Assembly (NCBI RefSeq): GCF_903914075.1 | Contig: NZ_CAIWNQ010000008.1 | Coordinates: 146,696-210,695 of the forward strand | Source: Ruegeria sp. THAF57 | GTDB lineage: Bacteria; Pseudomonadota; Alphaproteobacteria; Rhodobacterales; Rhodobacteraceae | Reading direction: 5' to 3' | DNA: 64,000 bases | In this document: one piece after another, positions 9,401 to 18,158 of the stretch | How the letters are laid out: the number at the start of each line of letters is the position of its first letter | Numbering within the stretch: the stretch's first letter is position 1 | Position numbers and translations under genes: made by a program | The notes under the pieces: model-generated | Seen by the model: the letters and a program-made list of their open reading frames with translations, nothing else | Told to the model about the DNA's origin: nothing | Databases searched by the model: none

Positions 9401-9766
9401 GAATTTTTCAACGACGTGATCCACCTTGTGAAAGAACTCGTTCAGCAGCGCGTGCATGTCCTCGGCGTCCAACTCGCTGGATAGCCGCGTAAACCCTGTA
9501 AGGTCCGCGAACATGACTGTGACCTGTCGCTTTGCGGGCTCAAGCGAGGTTTGCGGTTCATAAGGTTGAACAAGGTCGACCGGCTCAAGTTCGGAAATCG
9601 CACGCAAAAGACGCCGGCGGTCACCGACGGCAGTCACTCCGATTTCGATCAGGTCTTCGCCCGTCAAATCGGGCAAAATTGCGAAATCAATTTTATTATC
9701 CAAAAAGGCCTGCGCATAGTCAGACAAACCAAGTGCGCTTAGCCAGTCCCTAAGGTCCTGAGACAT
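6497..9766 (-). CDS. SAM-domain class III adenylate/guanylate cyclase with AAA ATPase and TPR region
   Basis: 1,089 residues with this order: SAM domain (1-60); class III cyclase catalytic domain (~80-255) with metal-binding Asp88 (MFADLTGFT) and Asp132 (HIGDAVMAVFG), Lys128 and TGDGVNLASR (~196-205) that carries the transition-state Asn/Arg; an AAA/STAND-type ATPase with Walker A GEPGIGKT (295-302) and a Walker B-like LIQIEDIHWA; then a long alpha-helical TPR-type C-terminus. The architecture resembles soluble adenylyl-cyclase-like bacterial proteins. All catalytic residues expected for nucleotide cyclisation are present, and cAMP is the likelier product. It is the first gene of the operon with the channel-like protein, so an ion or ligand signal coupled to cyclic nucleotide output is plausible but inferred. 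Confidence 0.9.
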   Translation of the reverse strand: MSQDLRDWLSALGLSDYAQAFLDNKIDFAILPDLTGEDLIEIGVTAVGDRRRLLRAISELEPVDLVQPYEPQTSLEPAKRQVTVMFADLTGFTRLSSELDAEDMHALLNEFFHKVDHVVEKFGGRIDKHIGDAVMAVFGAPISHTNDTERAARAALEIHAALPTLTRPLSCHIGIASGQVIASTTGSEAHTEYTVTGDGVNLASRVTDMAAPGETLVSHDIQRALGPLFVGESMGAKAIKGLNEPIELWRLDRMARNIRSRRHRFVGREREMSLFSATFDRCQRHGKGEVHIVLGEPGIGKTHLSEQVAELADSLSYAVHTGVVMDFGAREGHSAIQSVARSMLGLEATDNAETCAEVAKSAIGKGWVSPSNATHLNALLELEQDPGLAEVYAVMDNATRLRGRRQVIDELIAACSQDSPLLIQIEDIHWATPDILTACAHIAAATRDLPCVLLMTSRVEGDPIDRDWQLGTEGALVSKLELAPMGDDQARQLVEEFTGIDPELLDACVRRAGGNPLFLEQLLRNIDVLKRDSVPGSIQGIVQSRLDALDPSSRSAIQAASVLGQRFWPEVLNFILGKGHLDTSTLIRSALIREAGTDLMFAHALIRDGSYATLVKSERTRLHREAAKWFEERDATLRAQHLDRAGANNAAQAYLEAAENLIQGFQYDEASPLIERALELPAPDGVRFDLLCARGETHRLQGYSEDALREFKEAASLAETDEQTCRAYIGLAQTDRQASLYQEALDSLEIAEAAAERCGSERDIAQINYVRGNIYFPLGQVEKAMASNEKALTLARKLQSARLEVGALSGFGDANFMNATMRSATGFYTQAVERAREEGLVRDMAANLHNLSVARSYSGDVAQGKADAQEAIEISQKYFAFVPECVAQTCLGVAQTFLGDLDGALESFTLSAEIAARVGAKRLEAQALEHLARTQVYVEQMGQARETGQRAVEIALEHGRNFVGPKALSALALAETNPDKQDQHLKLGAQIIAEGCVGHSHLHFYPDASAVMLARQEWDKATEYADALARFTADEPLPMVDLSIQHTKVLAACGGWGIPLSAHEEFEALGAGFSEMGITQSLVGRLDQV

Positions 9767-9861
9767 ATCGCCCCTCTGAAGCCCCCAACTTCAGACATAG
9801 GCGTAGCACAGCAGACCCTTCCGAGTCTGCAATCGTTAACTAATTTAATTTTTTGGCATAG

Positions 9862-9888
9862 CCCAAAGCCCGAATATCGGGCGTTGGG
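9862..9888 (-). terminator. Hairpin downstream of the peptide ABC ATPase gene
   Basis: A two-part stem lies just past the ATPase stop codon: CCCAA/TTGGG outer arms and a perfect GCCCGA/TCGGGC inner stem with a 3-base loop. No clear T-run follows on the minus strand, so it may be a weak or factor-assisted terminator. It separates the peptide-transport operon from the cyclase operon. Confidence 0.5.
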
Positions 9889-9889
9889 T

Positions 9890-11599
9890 TCAGGTTTCAG
9901 CCTCCAACCCCTCGGTCGACAGGTCGTCAAGTTTGGGCATCAGGCGCAGCAATTCGCTTGCATATTCGGTTTGCGGGTTGGCAAACAGATCGTTGGTCTC
10001 TTGCAGTTCGACCACCTTGCCCTGTTTCATAACCGCGACCCGGTCGCACATCTGGCGCACCACCGGAAGGTCATGGCTGATGAACAGCAGGGTCAGGCCA
10101 AGATGTTCCTGCAAATCCTTCAGGATGTTCAGGATCTGCGCCTGAATAGACACGTCCAGCGCACTAGTCGGTTCGTCACAGATCAGGAAACGCGGCTGCG
10201 TGGCAAGGGCGCGCGCAATCGAAATCCGCTGACGCTGACCGCCCGAGAATTCATGCGGGTATTTCAGCCCAGCCTCATGACCCAGCCCAACTTGATCCAA
10301 CAACTCATCCACACGGCGCTTGATGTCGGTTCCGTCCATCAACTTGTGATGGCGGATCGGTTCGGCCACGATCTCATCCACGCGCATCCGCGGGTTCAGC
10401 GAGGAGTACGGGTCCTGAAAGATCATCTGGATGTTTTTGCGATAGGCATCCAGGGCGGCTTTGTCGGTCAGGTCGCTGACCACCTTGCCATCAAAAGTGA
10501 TCGACCCGCCATCAACCGGATACAGCCCTGCGATCATTCGCGCGACTGTGGACTTGCCCGAGCCAGACTCGCCCACCACGCCAAATACCTCGCCCGCGCG
10601 GATATCAAAGCTGACATCGTCGACGGCGGTGAAATAGGTGCGGTCCCATGGCAAAAGCCCACGCTTTTGCAGAAACTTCTTGGTCAGGTTTCGAATTTCG
10701 AACACCGGCTTGCTGGTGTCATTGTCGACCTTGGGCCAGTGGCGGGCCATATCCTCGATCGCAAAGCGAGTTTCACGGCCACCATAGCTGATCTGGGGAA
10801 AGCGATGCAGTTTCAGCGTCGGGCGCGGCACGGCGGCGATCAGGGATTTGGTATATTCGTGGGTCGGCTGGCCCATGACCTGCGATGTCGGGCCGCTTTC
10901 GACGACCTTACCCGCATACATCACCGTCACCTTGTCGGTGGTGTCTGCAATCACACCCATGTCGTGCGTGATCAGAATGACCCCCACCTGCCGTTCGGTC
11001 GCGAGTTCCTTGATCAGGTCCAGAATTTGCGCCTGAACGGACACGTCCAGCGCCGTTGTCGGTTCATCCGCGATGATCACATCCGGTTCCGTGCACAGCG
11101 CCAGCGCAATCACCACGCGCTGCCGCATCCCGCCCGAAAACTGGTGCGGGTATTGATCCAGCCGCGTATCAGGGTCGGGTATGCCCACCCGGTCGATCAG
11201 ATCGCGAGCCCGTTTGTTGGCCTCGGCATCCGAGCCACCCAGATGCGCCTGAATGGTTTCGACCAGTTGCTCGCGCACGGTGAACAATGGGTTGAGCGAG
11301 GTCAGCGGGTCCTGAAAGATCATCGAGATCTTCTTGCCGCGCAGCCCGCGCATCGCCTCGGCGTCGATACCGCTAATCTGGTCGCCGCTTAGCTTGATCG
11401 TCCCGCTTGCGATACGGCCGGGGCGGTCCAGCAGCCCCATGATGGCGGCGCCGATCGTGGATTTACCAGCACCGGATTCGCCCACAAGCCCATGGATTTC
11501 ACCCGGTTCAACCGACAGGTCAACATGGTCCACGGCAGTGAACAATTGGCGGCGGGTCGGGAATTCGACCGTCAGGTCATTGATCGTCAAAAGGCTCAT
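9890..11599 (-). CDS. Dipeptide/oligopeptide/glutathione-type ABC transporter, fused double ATP-binding protein
   Basis: 569 residues holding two complete ABC ATPase domains in one chain, equivalent to fused DppD and DppF or to GsiA. The first has Walker [10 protein letters not shown] (40-48) and signature FSGGMRQR. The second has GESGSGKST (~338-346) and FSGGQRQR, each followed by a Walker B DEPT and a peptide-family C-terminal extension. It powers import through the DppB/DppC-type permeases encoded directly upstream. It is the last gene of the operon and starts 4 bases after the permease C stop. The fused layout is common in glutathione and nickel/peptide importers; the substrate cannot be read from the ATPase. 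Confidence 0.92.
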   Translation of the reverse strand: MSLLTINDLTVEFPTRRQLFTAVDHVDLSVEPGEIHGLVGESGAGKSTIGAAIMGLLDRPGRIASGTIKLSGDQISGIDAEAMRGLRGKKISMIFQDPLTSLNPLFTVREQLVETIQAHLGGSDAEANKRARDLIDRVGIPDPDTRLDQYPHQFSGGMRQRVVIALALCTEPDVIIADEPTTALDVSVQAQILDLIKELATERQVGVILITHDMGVIADTTDKVTVMYAGKVVESGPTSQVMGQPTHEYTKSLIAAVPRPTLKLHRFPQISYGGRETRFAIEDMARHWPKVDNDTSKPVFEIRNLTKKFLQKRGLLPWDRTYFTAVDDVSFDIRAGEVFGVVGESGSGKSTVARMIAGLYPVDGGSITFDGKVVSDLTDKAALDAYRKNIQMIFQDPYSSLNPRMRVDEIVAEPIRHHKLMDGTDIKRRVDELLDQVGLGHEAGLKYPHEFSGGQRQRISIARALATQPRFLICDEPTSALDVSIQAQILNILKDLQEHLGLTLLFISHDLPVVRQMCDRVAVMKQGKVVELQETNDLFANPQTEYASELLRLMPKLDDLSTEGLEAET

Positions 11600-11603
11600 G
11601 AAA

Positions 11604-12554
11604 TCACCGCAGCTTGGGGTTCAGCGCGTCGCGCAGCCAGTCGCCCAGCAGGTTTACGGACAAGGCCAGCGCCAGAAGGGTGCAAGCCGGGAAGAACAGA
11701 ATCCACCACTCACCCGAGAACAGGAAGCCCTGCCCAATGCGGATCAGTGTCCCGAGCGACGGCTGAGTCGGAGGCGCGCCAACACCCAGGAAACTCAGCG
11801 TCGCTTCGGCAATAATCGCCAGCGCCAGAGAGATGGTGGCGATCACCAGAACCGGGCTGAGGACATTGGGCAAGATGTGGCGGAACATGATCGGGAAGGA
11901 TCCACGACCGATCAGGCGCGCGGCCTGAACGTATTCCTTGTTTTTCTCAACCAGCGCCGCGCCGCGTACCACGCGCGCGAATTGCACCCAGTCGGACAAG
12001 GCAATCGCGACGATCAGAACATAGATCGCCATCTCATCGCGGTATTCCGGCGGAGTGACACCTTTGGCGATCCCAAAGATCAGCATGGCGACCAGAATGG
12101 CCGGGAAGGTCAACTGTACATCGGCAACCCGCATGATCAGTGTCTCGATCCAGCCACCGAAATAGGCCGCAACCAGCCCCAAAACGACGCCAATGATCAA
12201 AGCCAACAGAACCGCCGAGGCCCCCACGAACAAGGAAATCCGCATTCCGTACAGGATGGTCGAGAACACGTCGCGCCCCTGATCGTCGGTGCCCAGAAGG
12301 AAGGTTTCCTGCGTGAACGCGTTGGGCGTGCCGGGCGGCGTAAACCCGTTCATCAGGTTCAGCGACGAAGGATCGAACGGGTTATAGGGTGCAATCAGCG
12401 GTGCAAAGATCGCCGACAGGACCAGAACAACGACAACCAGCGTCGCAATGATCGCCACAGGCGAATGCCTAAAGGACCACGCGAAATCGCTGTCCCAGAA
12501 CTTGGCAAACCGCGTCTTTTCCGGGGCTTTGGGTGTATCGAGAGTATCGGTCAT
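11604..12554 (-). CDS. Peptide ABC transporter permease, DppC type
   Basis: 316 residues with about six membrane spans and the family's cytoplasmic coupling segment (YVQAARLIGRG followed by MFRHILPNVLSPVLV), which docks onto the ATPase. A cytoplasmic N-terminus and a large periplasmic loop after the first span (~50-95) match DppC/OppC. It overlaps the upstream DppB-type gene by 4 bases (ATGA), so the two permeases are translationally coupled and form the membrane channel heterodimer. Confidence 0.92.
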   Translation of the reverse strand: MTDTLDTPKAPEKTRFAKFWDSDFAWSFRHSPVAIIATLVVVVLVLSAIFAPLIAPYNPFDPSSLNLMNGFTPPGTPNAFTQETFLLGTDDQGRDVFSTILYGMRISLFVGASAVLLALIIGVVLGLVAAYFGGWIETLIMRVADVQLTFPAILVAMLIFGIAKGVTPPEYRDEMAIYVLIVAIALSDWVQFARVVRGAALVEKNKEYVQAARLIGRGSFPIMFRHILPNVLSPVLVIATISLALAIIAEATLSFLGVGAPPTQPSLGTLIRIGQGFLFSGEWWILFFPACTLLALALSVNLLGDWLRDALNPKLR

Positions 12555-13531
12555 GTGGCCCTCGCGTCGACACGCAGGCGCGGGTCAATGGCATAGTAAA
12601 GAAGATCGACAATCAGGTTGATCGTCACGAACATGACCGAAATCAGCATCAGATAGGCGGCCATGACGGGAATATCGACGAACTGGATCGCGTTGATGAA
12701 CAATAGGCCGACACCCGGCCACTGGAACACGGTCTCAGTGATGATGGCGAAAGCGATGATCGACCCAAGCTGCAAACCTGTGATGGTAATCACTGGCACC
12801 AGCGTGTTCTTCAGCGCATGGCGGAAATTGATCACCCGATCCGACAAACCGCGCGCACGGGCAAAGCGGACATAGTCAGCGCGCATCACTTCAAGCATTT
12901 CAGACCGCACCAACCGCATGATCAGTGTCATCTGATACAGGCCCAGCGTGATCGCCGGAAGGATCAGTGCCTTAAGCCCCGAGGTCGTCAGAAAACCTGT
13001 GGACCACCAGTTTCCAATCATAACGGTCTCGCCCCTCCCGAAGCTGGGTAGAAGGTCAAGTTCGACCGAAAAGATATAGATCAGCAATATCCCGATCAGG
13101 AAGGTTGGAAGCGAAACCCCGATCAGACTGACCGTCATGATGATATTCGCAGCCACCCCTTGTCGTCGGATCGCGGTGAAGACACCCAGTGCAATGCCCA
13201 GTGTAATCGCCAGAAAGCCTGACACGAAGGCCAGTTCCAGCGTCGCGGGCGCGCGTTCTGCGATGATGGTCGAAACGGGGCGGCCCTGACGGTATGAAAC
13301 GCCGAAATTGCCCTGCACGGCACCTTGCAAGAACTTGAAGTATTGAACTGGAAACGGTTGATCCAAACCAAGCTCGGTGCGAAGGCGGTCGATGTCAGCC
13401 TGCGTGCGCTCTTGCCCCAGCATGTTGTCGATCGGATCGCCAACAAACCGGAACATCGAAAACGCGACCAGACCCACGACCAGCAACACGATCACGGATT
13501 GGAACATCCTTCGGACGATATATGCGAACAT
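12551..13531 (-). CDS. Peptide ABC transporter permease, DppB type
   Basis: 326 residues, starting MFAYIVRRMFQSVIVLLVV, the typical DppB/OppB beginning with a first membrane span directly at the N-terminus. The coupling motif ADYVRFARARGLSDRVI is followed by ALKNTLVPVITI. It pairs with the DppC-type permease overlapping its end. It lies 48 bases downstream of the glutathione transferase-family gene in the same direction and is part of the same operon. Confidence 0.92.
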   Translation of the reverse strand: MFAYIVRRMFQSVIVLLVVGLVAFSMFRFVGDPIDNMLGQERTQADIDRLRTELGLDQPFPVQYFKFLQGAVQGNFGVSYRQGRPVSTIIAERAPATLELAFVSGFLAITLGIALGVFTAIRRQGVAANIIMTVSLIGVSLPTFLIGILLIYIFSVELDLLPSFGRGETVMIGNWWSTGFLTTSGLKALILPAITLGLYQMTLIMRLVRSEMLEVMRADYVRFARARGLSDRVINFRHALKNTLVPVITITGLQLGSIIAFAIITETVFQWPGVGLLFINAIQFVDIPVMAAYLMLISVMFVTINLIVDLLYYAIDPRLRVDARAT

Positions 13532-13579
13532 TCACTTTCCCCATTGATCTTCGTGTCTACGCACGCCCTGACCGAATGG

Positions 13580-14527
13580 TCAAGATGTCGCGGGTGACAG
13601 CGACCGTCTATCCTGCGGAGCCGTCCAGTCGACCTCTGGCCCCAGCGGGACAATACCCAGAGGATTTCTCAGCTCGGATGGTGAGAAATACCCTGCCTTA
13701 TAGATGTCTGGCTTGACTGTCCGCCCGATCTCGGGTCGTGCATAGAGATCGCGCGCATATCCCCACAGGTTCGGGTAGTCAACCAGTCGTCGCAAATTGC
13801 AGCGGAATGCGTAGTGATACGCCACATCAAAGCGCGCAAGCGTCGGAAACAGGCGCAGATCAGCTTCGGTCAGGACGTCACCGCAAAGGTAGCGGTTGGT
13901 TTCCAGATGCGATTCGATCTCGTCCAGCATGGTGAAGACGTCCTGAAACCCGGCTTCATACGCCTCTTGCGTGCGGGCAAACCCGGCGCGATAGACGCCG
14001 TTGTTCAGGCGCGGGTAAATCTTTGCGTTCCAGTCGTCGATCTGCTCCACCTTGTCCGGCGGGGCAAGGTTCGGGCCATATCCTTCAAGCGTACCCAGCA
14101 TCCGCACCAGATCGGCGGATTCATTGGACACAGCGCAGTTTTCGACACGATCCCACAGAAAGGGAACAGTGATACGCCCGGTATAGGCGGGATCAACCCT
14201 TTCATAGACCTGATGCAGCGCGGTGACGTTGAACAGGGGATCGGAATACTCACCCTCGAGGTCATAGACCCAACCATCGGGCGTTCGACGCGGACGGGCA
14301 TAGGCAACCGTGATCGCGTCTTCCAGACCCTTGACCGCGCGGGTCAGCAAAACCCGATGCGCCCAAGGGCAATTCCACGCGGCATAAAGGTGGAACCGAC
14401 CTGCCTCAAAAGGACCGTCCGGCAATGCATTGCGGACGGTCGACACCTGACGGCGGTATGCGCCGTCAAGCTTTGTGTCCGGGGCGGGGTCTTCCAAATG
14501 GTAGACCCCGGCAATCATCACACCCAT
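13580..14527 (-). CDS. Glutathionyl-hydroquinone reductase (Xi-class glutathione transferase, YqjG/PcpF-like)
   Basis: 315 residues with an N-terminal thioredoxin fold containing the Xi-class signature AAWNCPWAHR, catalytic Cys53, followed by the characteristic helical C-terminal domain (GDVLTEADLRLFPTL). Enzymes of this family use glutathione to reduce glutathionyl-hydroquinones, giving the hydroquinone and GSSG, in the cytoplasm. The gene sits inside a peptide ABC operon, 4 bases after one binding-protein gene and 48 bases before the permeases. This placement suggests the importer may handle glutathione or a glutathione conjugate, which is an inference. The family assignment is strong; the physiological quinone substrate is unknown. 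Confidence 0.88.
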   Translation of the reverse strand: MGVMIAGVYHLEDPAPDTKLDGAYRRQVSTVRNALPDGPFEAGRFHLYAAWNCPWAHRVLLTRAVKGLEDAITVAYARPRRTPDGWVYDLEGEYSDPLFNVTALHQVYERVDPAYTGRITVPFLWDRVENCAVSNESADLVRMLGTLEGYGPNLAPPDKVEQIDDWNAKIYPRLNNGVYRAGFARTQEAYEAGFQDVFTMLDEIESHLETNRYLCGDVLTEADLRLFPTLARFDVAYHYAFRCNLRRLVDYPNLWGYARDLYARPEIGRTVKPDIYKAGYFSPSELRNPLGIVPLGPEVDWTAPQDRRSLSPATS

Positions 14528-14531
14528 GCGG

Positions 14532-16097
14532 TCAGTTCACCGTCACCCAACGTAGGATGAAGAAATTGTCCGGGCGTTGTGTCAGGTCGATATTGCTGCC
14601 GGTCCCCCAGACTAGGGGCTGCACATACATTGGAACGTACACATGGTCGTCCTGATAGATTGCCGTCACCTCATCCAGCATGGCCTGACGTTTTGCGGCG
14701 TCCAGCTCTGATTGAATCATCGGCAAAAGCTCATCTACCCGCTCGTTCGAATAGCCGCCGAAATTCCAACTGCCCAGTTTCTTTTCCTCGTTCGGCGTGG
14801 CGACAAGGAAACGCACGGGATGTTCGGCATCAAAGGTTCCGGGGCTCCAGCCCAGTAGATACATGTCGTAATTGTCTTCACGCAGTTCCGGCCAATAGTT
14901 GCGGACAGGCATGGCATCCAGTTCCGCCGTCACCCCGATCTGCGCCAACATGCTGACAATCGCCTGACAAACGGCTTCGTCATTCAGATAACGGTCATTC
15001 GGGCATTTCAGACCGAACGAGAACCCATCGGCATAACCGGCCTCGGCCAGCAGCGCCTTGGCCCCTTCGACATCAAAAGCAGGGCGTTCGGCATTGGCCT
15101 CGGAATAACCACTCATGGCTGGGCTGACCAATTGCGAGGCGGCCTCGGCATTGCCACGCATGGTCGTGGCAAGAATGGCGTCGACATTCACCGCATTCGC
15201 GATGGCCTGACGGACCCGCACGTCACGAAACGGGTTCGGATTGCCTGCGTCATCGGTGTATTTCAGCGCCTCGGCTTCGTGATCAAAGCCCAGCATGATC
15301 ACGCGCGCCTCGATCCCCTGAATGACGTCGACATCGCCATTTTCCTTCAGGCGCGCAACGTCCTGAATGGGGACAGGGTTGATCATGTCCACATCGCCCG
15401 ACAGCAGCGCCGCCACAGCGGTCGCAGGGTTCTGAATCGGGTTGAACTCGGCGCGGGTGATGTTGTGCTCAACCTCGCCCCACCAGTCGTCATGCGGCTC
15501 TAACACAGTCTTTAACCCCGGTTCACGCGCTGTCACCTTGAAGGCCCCGGTGCCATTTGCGTTGATCGTGGCGTAGTTGCCGGATTCCTTGTCGGGCACA
15601 GCGGCGTCATTGGCTTCGGTCCAGCCCTGATCCATGATCATCCAGTTGGCGATCGAGGACGGGAACAGCGGGTTGGGTGCTGTGGTCATGATGTCGACGG
15701 TATAATCGTCAACCACGATCACCTCACTGACCGGCGCGAACCAACTGCGGGTATCGGCGGCCTCACCCGAGGCGCGCTGATAGCTGAACAGCACGTCCTG
15801 CGCATCAAAACTGCTGCCGTCATGAAAGGTCACACCCTCACGCAACTTAAACCGCCAGCCATCGCCTTCACCGATCGGCTCCCAGCTGACCGCCAGTGCG
15901 GGTTCGACCGTCATGTCCTTGTCGCGGCGCACCAGCCCTTCGTAGACATTGTTGAGAAAGCCCAGGACCGGGGCCGAGTTGACGGCGTGCGGATCCATTG
16001 TCTGCGGATCAGTGGTGGAGGCCCATTTGAACTCGGCCGCATGAACGCTGGTCGCAGCCAAAAGAGCCAGGCCAATGGCGCTGTTTCTGAGGATCAT
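14532..16097 (-). CDS. Peptide ABC transporter substrate-binding protein (SBP family 5)
   Basis: 521 residues from the ATG at 16095-16097, chosen because MILRNSAIGLALLAATSVHA is a clean Sec signal peptide ending AxA and because the second binding-protein gene begins the same way. The mature part shows the family-5 hallmarks: early TDPQTMDPH, then YEGLVRRDKD, LREGVTFHDG and VRQAIANAVN. It captures peptides, possibly glutathione-related, in the periplasm. It is the first gene of the five-gene unit running to 9890, and an intrinsic terminator separates it from the paralogous binding protein upstream. Confidence 0.93.
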   Translation of the reverse strand: MILRNSAIGLALLAATSVHAAEFKWASTTDPQTMDPHAVNSAPVLGFLNNVYEGLVRRDKDMTVEPALAVSWEPIGEGDGWRFKLREGVTFHDGSSFDAQDVLFSYQRASGEAADTRSWFAPVSEVIVVDDYTVDIMTTAPNPLFPSSIANWMIMDQGWTEANDAAVPDKESGNYATINANGTGAFKVTAREPGLKTVLEPHDDWWGEVEHNITRAEFNPIQNPATAVAALLSGDVDMINPVPIQDVARLKENGDVDVIQGIEARVIMLGFDHEAEALKYTDDAGNPNPFRDVRVRQAIANAVNVDAILATTMRGNAEAASQLVSPAMSGYSEANAERPAFDVEGAKALLAEAGYADGFSFGLKCPNDRYLNDEAVCQAIVSMLAQIGVTAELDAMPVRNYWPELREDNYDMYLLGWSPGTFDAEHPVRFLVATPNEEKKLGSWNFGGYSNERVDELLPMIQSELDAAKRQAMLDEVTAIYQDDHVYVPMYVQPLVWGTGSNIDLTQRPDNFFILRWVTVN

Positions 16098-16173
16098 TGT
16101 GATGTCTCCCTGTTTTCTGCTGCCGAGTGTTCTTGGTTTTTCGCGCCCGCGCAAGGAATTCTCAGGTCGACAC

Positions 16174-16203
16174 AAAAAAACAGGGCGCGAAACTCGCGCC
16201 CTG
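16174..16203 (-). terminator. Intrinsic terminator after the first binding-protein gene
   Basis: A perfect 10-bp stem (CAGGGCGCGA / TCGCGCCCTG) with a 3-base loop is followed on the minus strand by seven T residues. It lies between the two binding-protein genes, so the upstream one should be transcribed mostly as a short transcript, with read-through or a separate promoter feeding the rest. Confidence 0.85.
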
Positions 16204-16225
16204 CCTGATACTTGATGGAACCGAT

Positions 16226-17806
16226 TTAGTTCATAGTGAAGTATTTGACCTTGGGCTGGTCTTCGGCATCTACTTCGATGCCTACACCGTCGGCCATACC
16301 CCAGTTCAGAACCTGATGGTGAATGGGGATGTAAAGTGCCTCATCCTGAACCACGCGCCAGATGTCGGCGATGTCGGCATTCCGTGCGTCAAGATCGGTG
16401 TTCGAGGCCAACGACTTGATCTTCGCGTCCAGCGCATCGTCCTGATAGCCGGTACCATTCCACGTGCCGATATCGTCTTCGCGACCATGTACAAGGAAGT
16501 TGAAGATGTATTCCGAGTCATATGTCGGCACACCCCAACCCAGCATGTAGAAGTCCGTCTTGCTGTCGGTGATCAGCGGGAAATGCTGCGCCTTGGGCTT
16601 GGCGTCCAGATTCACGGTCACGCCAATCTGACCCAGCATCCCAACGGCCGCCTGACAGATCGCCTCATCGTTGATGTAGCGGTCATTCGGGCAGTCCAGC
16701 CGCAGCGAGAAACCGTCAGGATAGCCTGCCTCGGCCATCAGTGCCTTGGCTTTTTCCAGATCAGTCGAGGACTCACCGTCCATATCAGCGGTCCAGCCGT
16801 TGACGAATGGCGGTGCGATCATACCCGCAGGCTGCGACTGGCCGCGCATCACGACCTGTTGGATCGCATCGCGGTTGATCGCCATCGACATCGCCTGACG
16901 CACCCGCACGTCGGCCAGAGGGTTCTTGCCATCAACGTTATCCGCTTCGATGTCGTCCGAACCCTGGTTCATACCAAAGAAGATGACGCGGTTCTGCGGG
17001 GCTTGCTTGACCATCAGGCCATCGGCGCCGTTTACGCGCTCAATATCCTGCACGGGCATGTCCTGAAGGAAGTTCACCTCACCCGACAACATCGCCGCCA
17101 CACGGGTCGCAGCGTTCTGGATGGGTGTATAGACGATTTCGGTCACTTCCATCGGGAACTGGTCGATGCCCCAATAGTCGTCGTTGCGCACCATCACAGT
17201 TTTCACGTCAGGCTCGCGGCTTTGCAGTTTATATGGTCCCGTGCCGTTAGCGTTGGTGGTCGCATAAGTGATCTCGCCACCTTCGAAATCCTGCACGTTA
17301 ACGGTGTTGTTCGCCTCGGCCCAGCCTTTGTCCAGAATGAACAAGTTGGTCAGGTTCGACGGCAGGATCGGGTTCGGGCCATCAGTGACAATCTCGACGG
17401 TATAGTCATCGACCGCGCGCACTTCGGTGATCGAGCCGATCAGCTCTTTCATGTCCGAGTTCGGCTGCTTGGCGCGCTCAAAGCTGAACACCACGTCTTC
17501 GGCGTTGAAATCCGCGCCGTCATGGAATTTTACACCCTCGCGCAGCTTGAAGACCCAGACATTCGGATCATCGGCCTTGGGCCCCCACTCGGTCGCAAGC
17601 GCAGGTTCAAACGCACCGGTCACATCGCGGATGATCAGCGGCTCGTACATCTGGTGGCGAATGGTGTGCGACGGACCTTCGTTTTGCGAATGCGGGTCAA
17701 GCGTCAGCGCATCGCCAGCACGCGCCCAGCGCAAGGTTTCAGCCGATGCGCCTGCCGCCATCAATGCAGTCGCACTGGCAGCAATCATCAGGTTTCTTAG
17801 GATCAT
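16226..17806 (-). CDS. Peptide ABC transporter substrate-binding protein, second paralog
   Basis: 526 residues with signal peptide MILRNLMIAASATALMAAGASA and family-5 features: LTLDPHSQNEGP, MYEPLIIRD, LREGVKFHDGADF and VRQAMSMAINRDAI. It resembles the downstream binding protein in length, signal peptide and motif layout, so the pair probably arose by duplication. Two binding proteins feeding one permease would broaden the substrate range. It is the first gene of the region, with its promoter in 17807-18158, and is followed by a strong terminator that should give it its own monocistronic message. Confidence 0.93.
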   Translation of the reverse strand: MILRNLMIAASATALMAAGASAETLRWARAGDALTLDPHSQNEGPSHTIRHQMYEPLIIRDVTGAFEPALATEWGPKADDPNVWVFKLREGVKFHDGADFNAEDVVFSFERAKQPNSDMKELIGSITEVRAVDDYTVEIVTDGPNPILPSNLTNLFILDKGWAEANNTVNVQDFEGGEITYATTNANGTGPYKLQSREPDVKTVMVRNDDYWGIDQFPMEVTEIVYTPIQNAATRVAAMLSGEVNFLQDMPVQDIERVNGADGLMVKQAPQNRVIFFGMNQGSDDIEADNVDGKNPLADVRVRQAMSMAINRDAIQQVVMRGQSQPAGMIAPPFVNGWTADMDGESSTDLEKAKALMAEAGYPDGFSLRLDCPNDRYINDEAICQAAVGMLGQIGVTVNLDAKPKAQHFPLITDSKTDFYMLGWGVPTYDSEYIFNFLVHGREDDIGTWNGTGYQDDALDAKIKSLASNTDLDARNADIADIWRVVQDEALYIPIHHQVLNWGMADGVGIEVDAEDQPKVKYFTMN

Positions 17807-18158
17807 TTTAGTCTCCCCGGGTTTTTGTTGATGCCGCCTTTCAACGGCCGACCGTTTTTTCGGTCGTGGTGGCCTTGATCATCCAGATCATTTTCACAGT
17901 TGCAACACCTGATTGTGACCAAACCGAATTGAAGCCGTTTCAACGCCCGTTTTGCCAAAGAACAAGTCCTCACCTCGATATCTAGGGTGTTGCGACAGTT
18001 TCGGGCGAGGGAGGATCTGAGCATCAAACAGGCTCTAATAAAAGGTAACTGCTACAAATATCGGGTGGGTTACCCAGTATGGCCCAAGAGCCGCACTATT
18101 ACGCAGTAGGGTTTTCCAGCGGTTGTTTTATTTCCGCAGGCACACAACTATCGTTCCA
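17807..18158. other. Divergent intergenic region
   Basis: This gap separates the binding-protein gene (minus) from the hydrolase operon (plus). A short hairpin at 17849-17866 (CGACCG, T6 loop, CGGTCG) would lie in the 5' leader of the binding-protein mRNA. It does not match a riboswitch I know. No gene is visible; promoters for both sides are expected but no confident -35/-10 pair was identified. Confidence 0.4.

Noticed and set aside
16127..17800. 557-codon frame opposite the binding-protein gene
   Set aside because: The minus-strand frame has a signal peptide and family-5 motifs; the plus frame has none and is His/Val/Arg-biased as expected of an antisense shadow.
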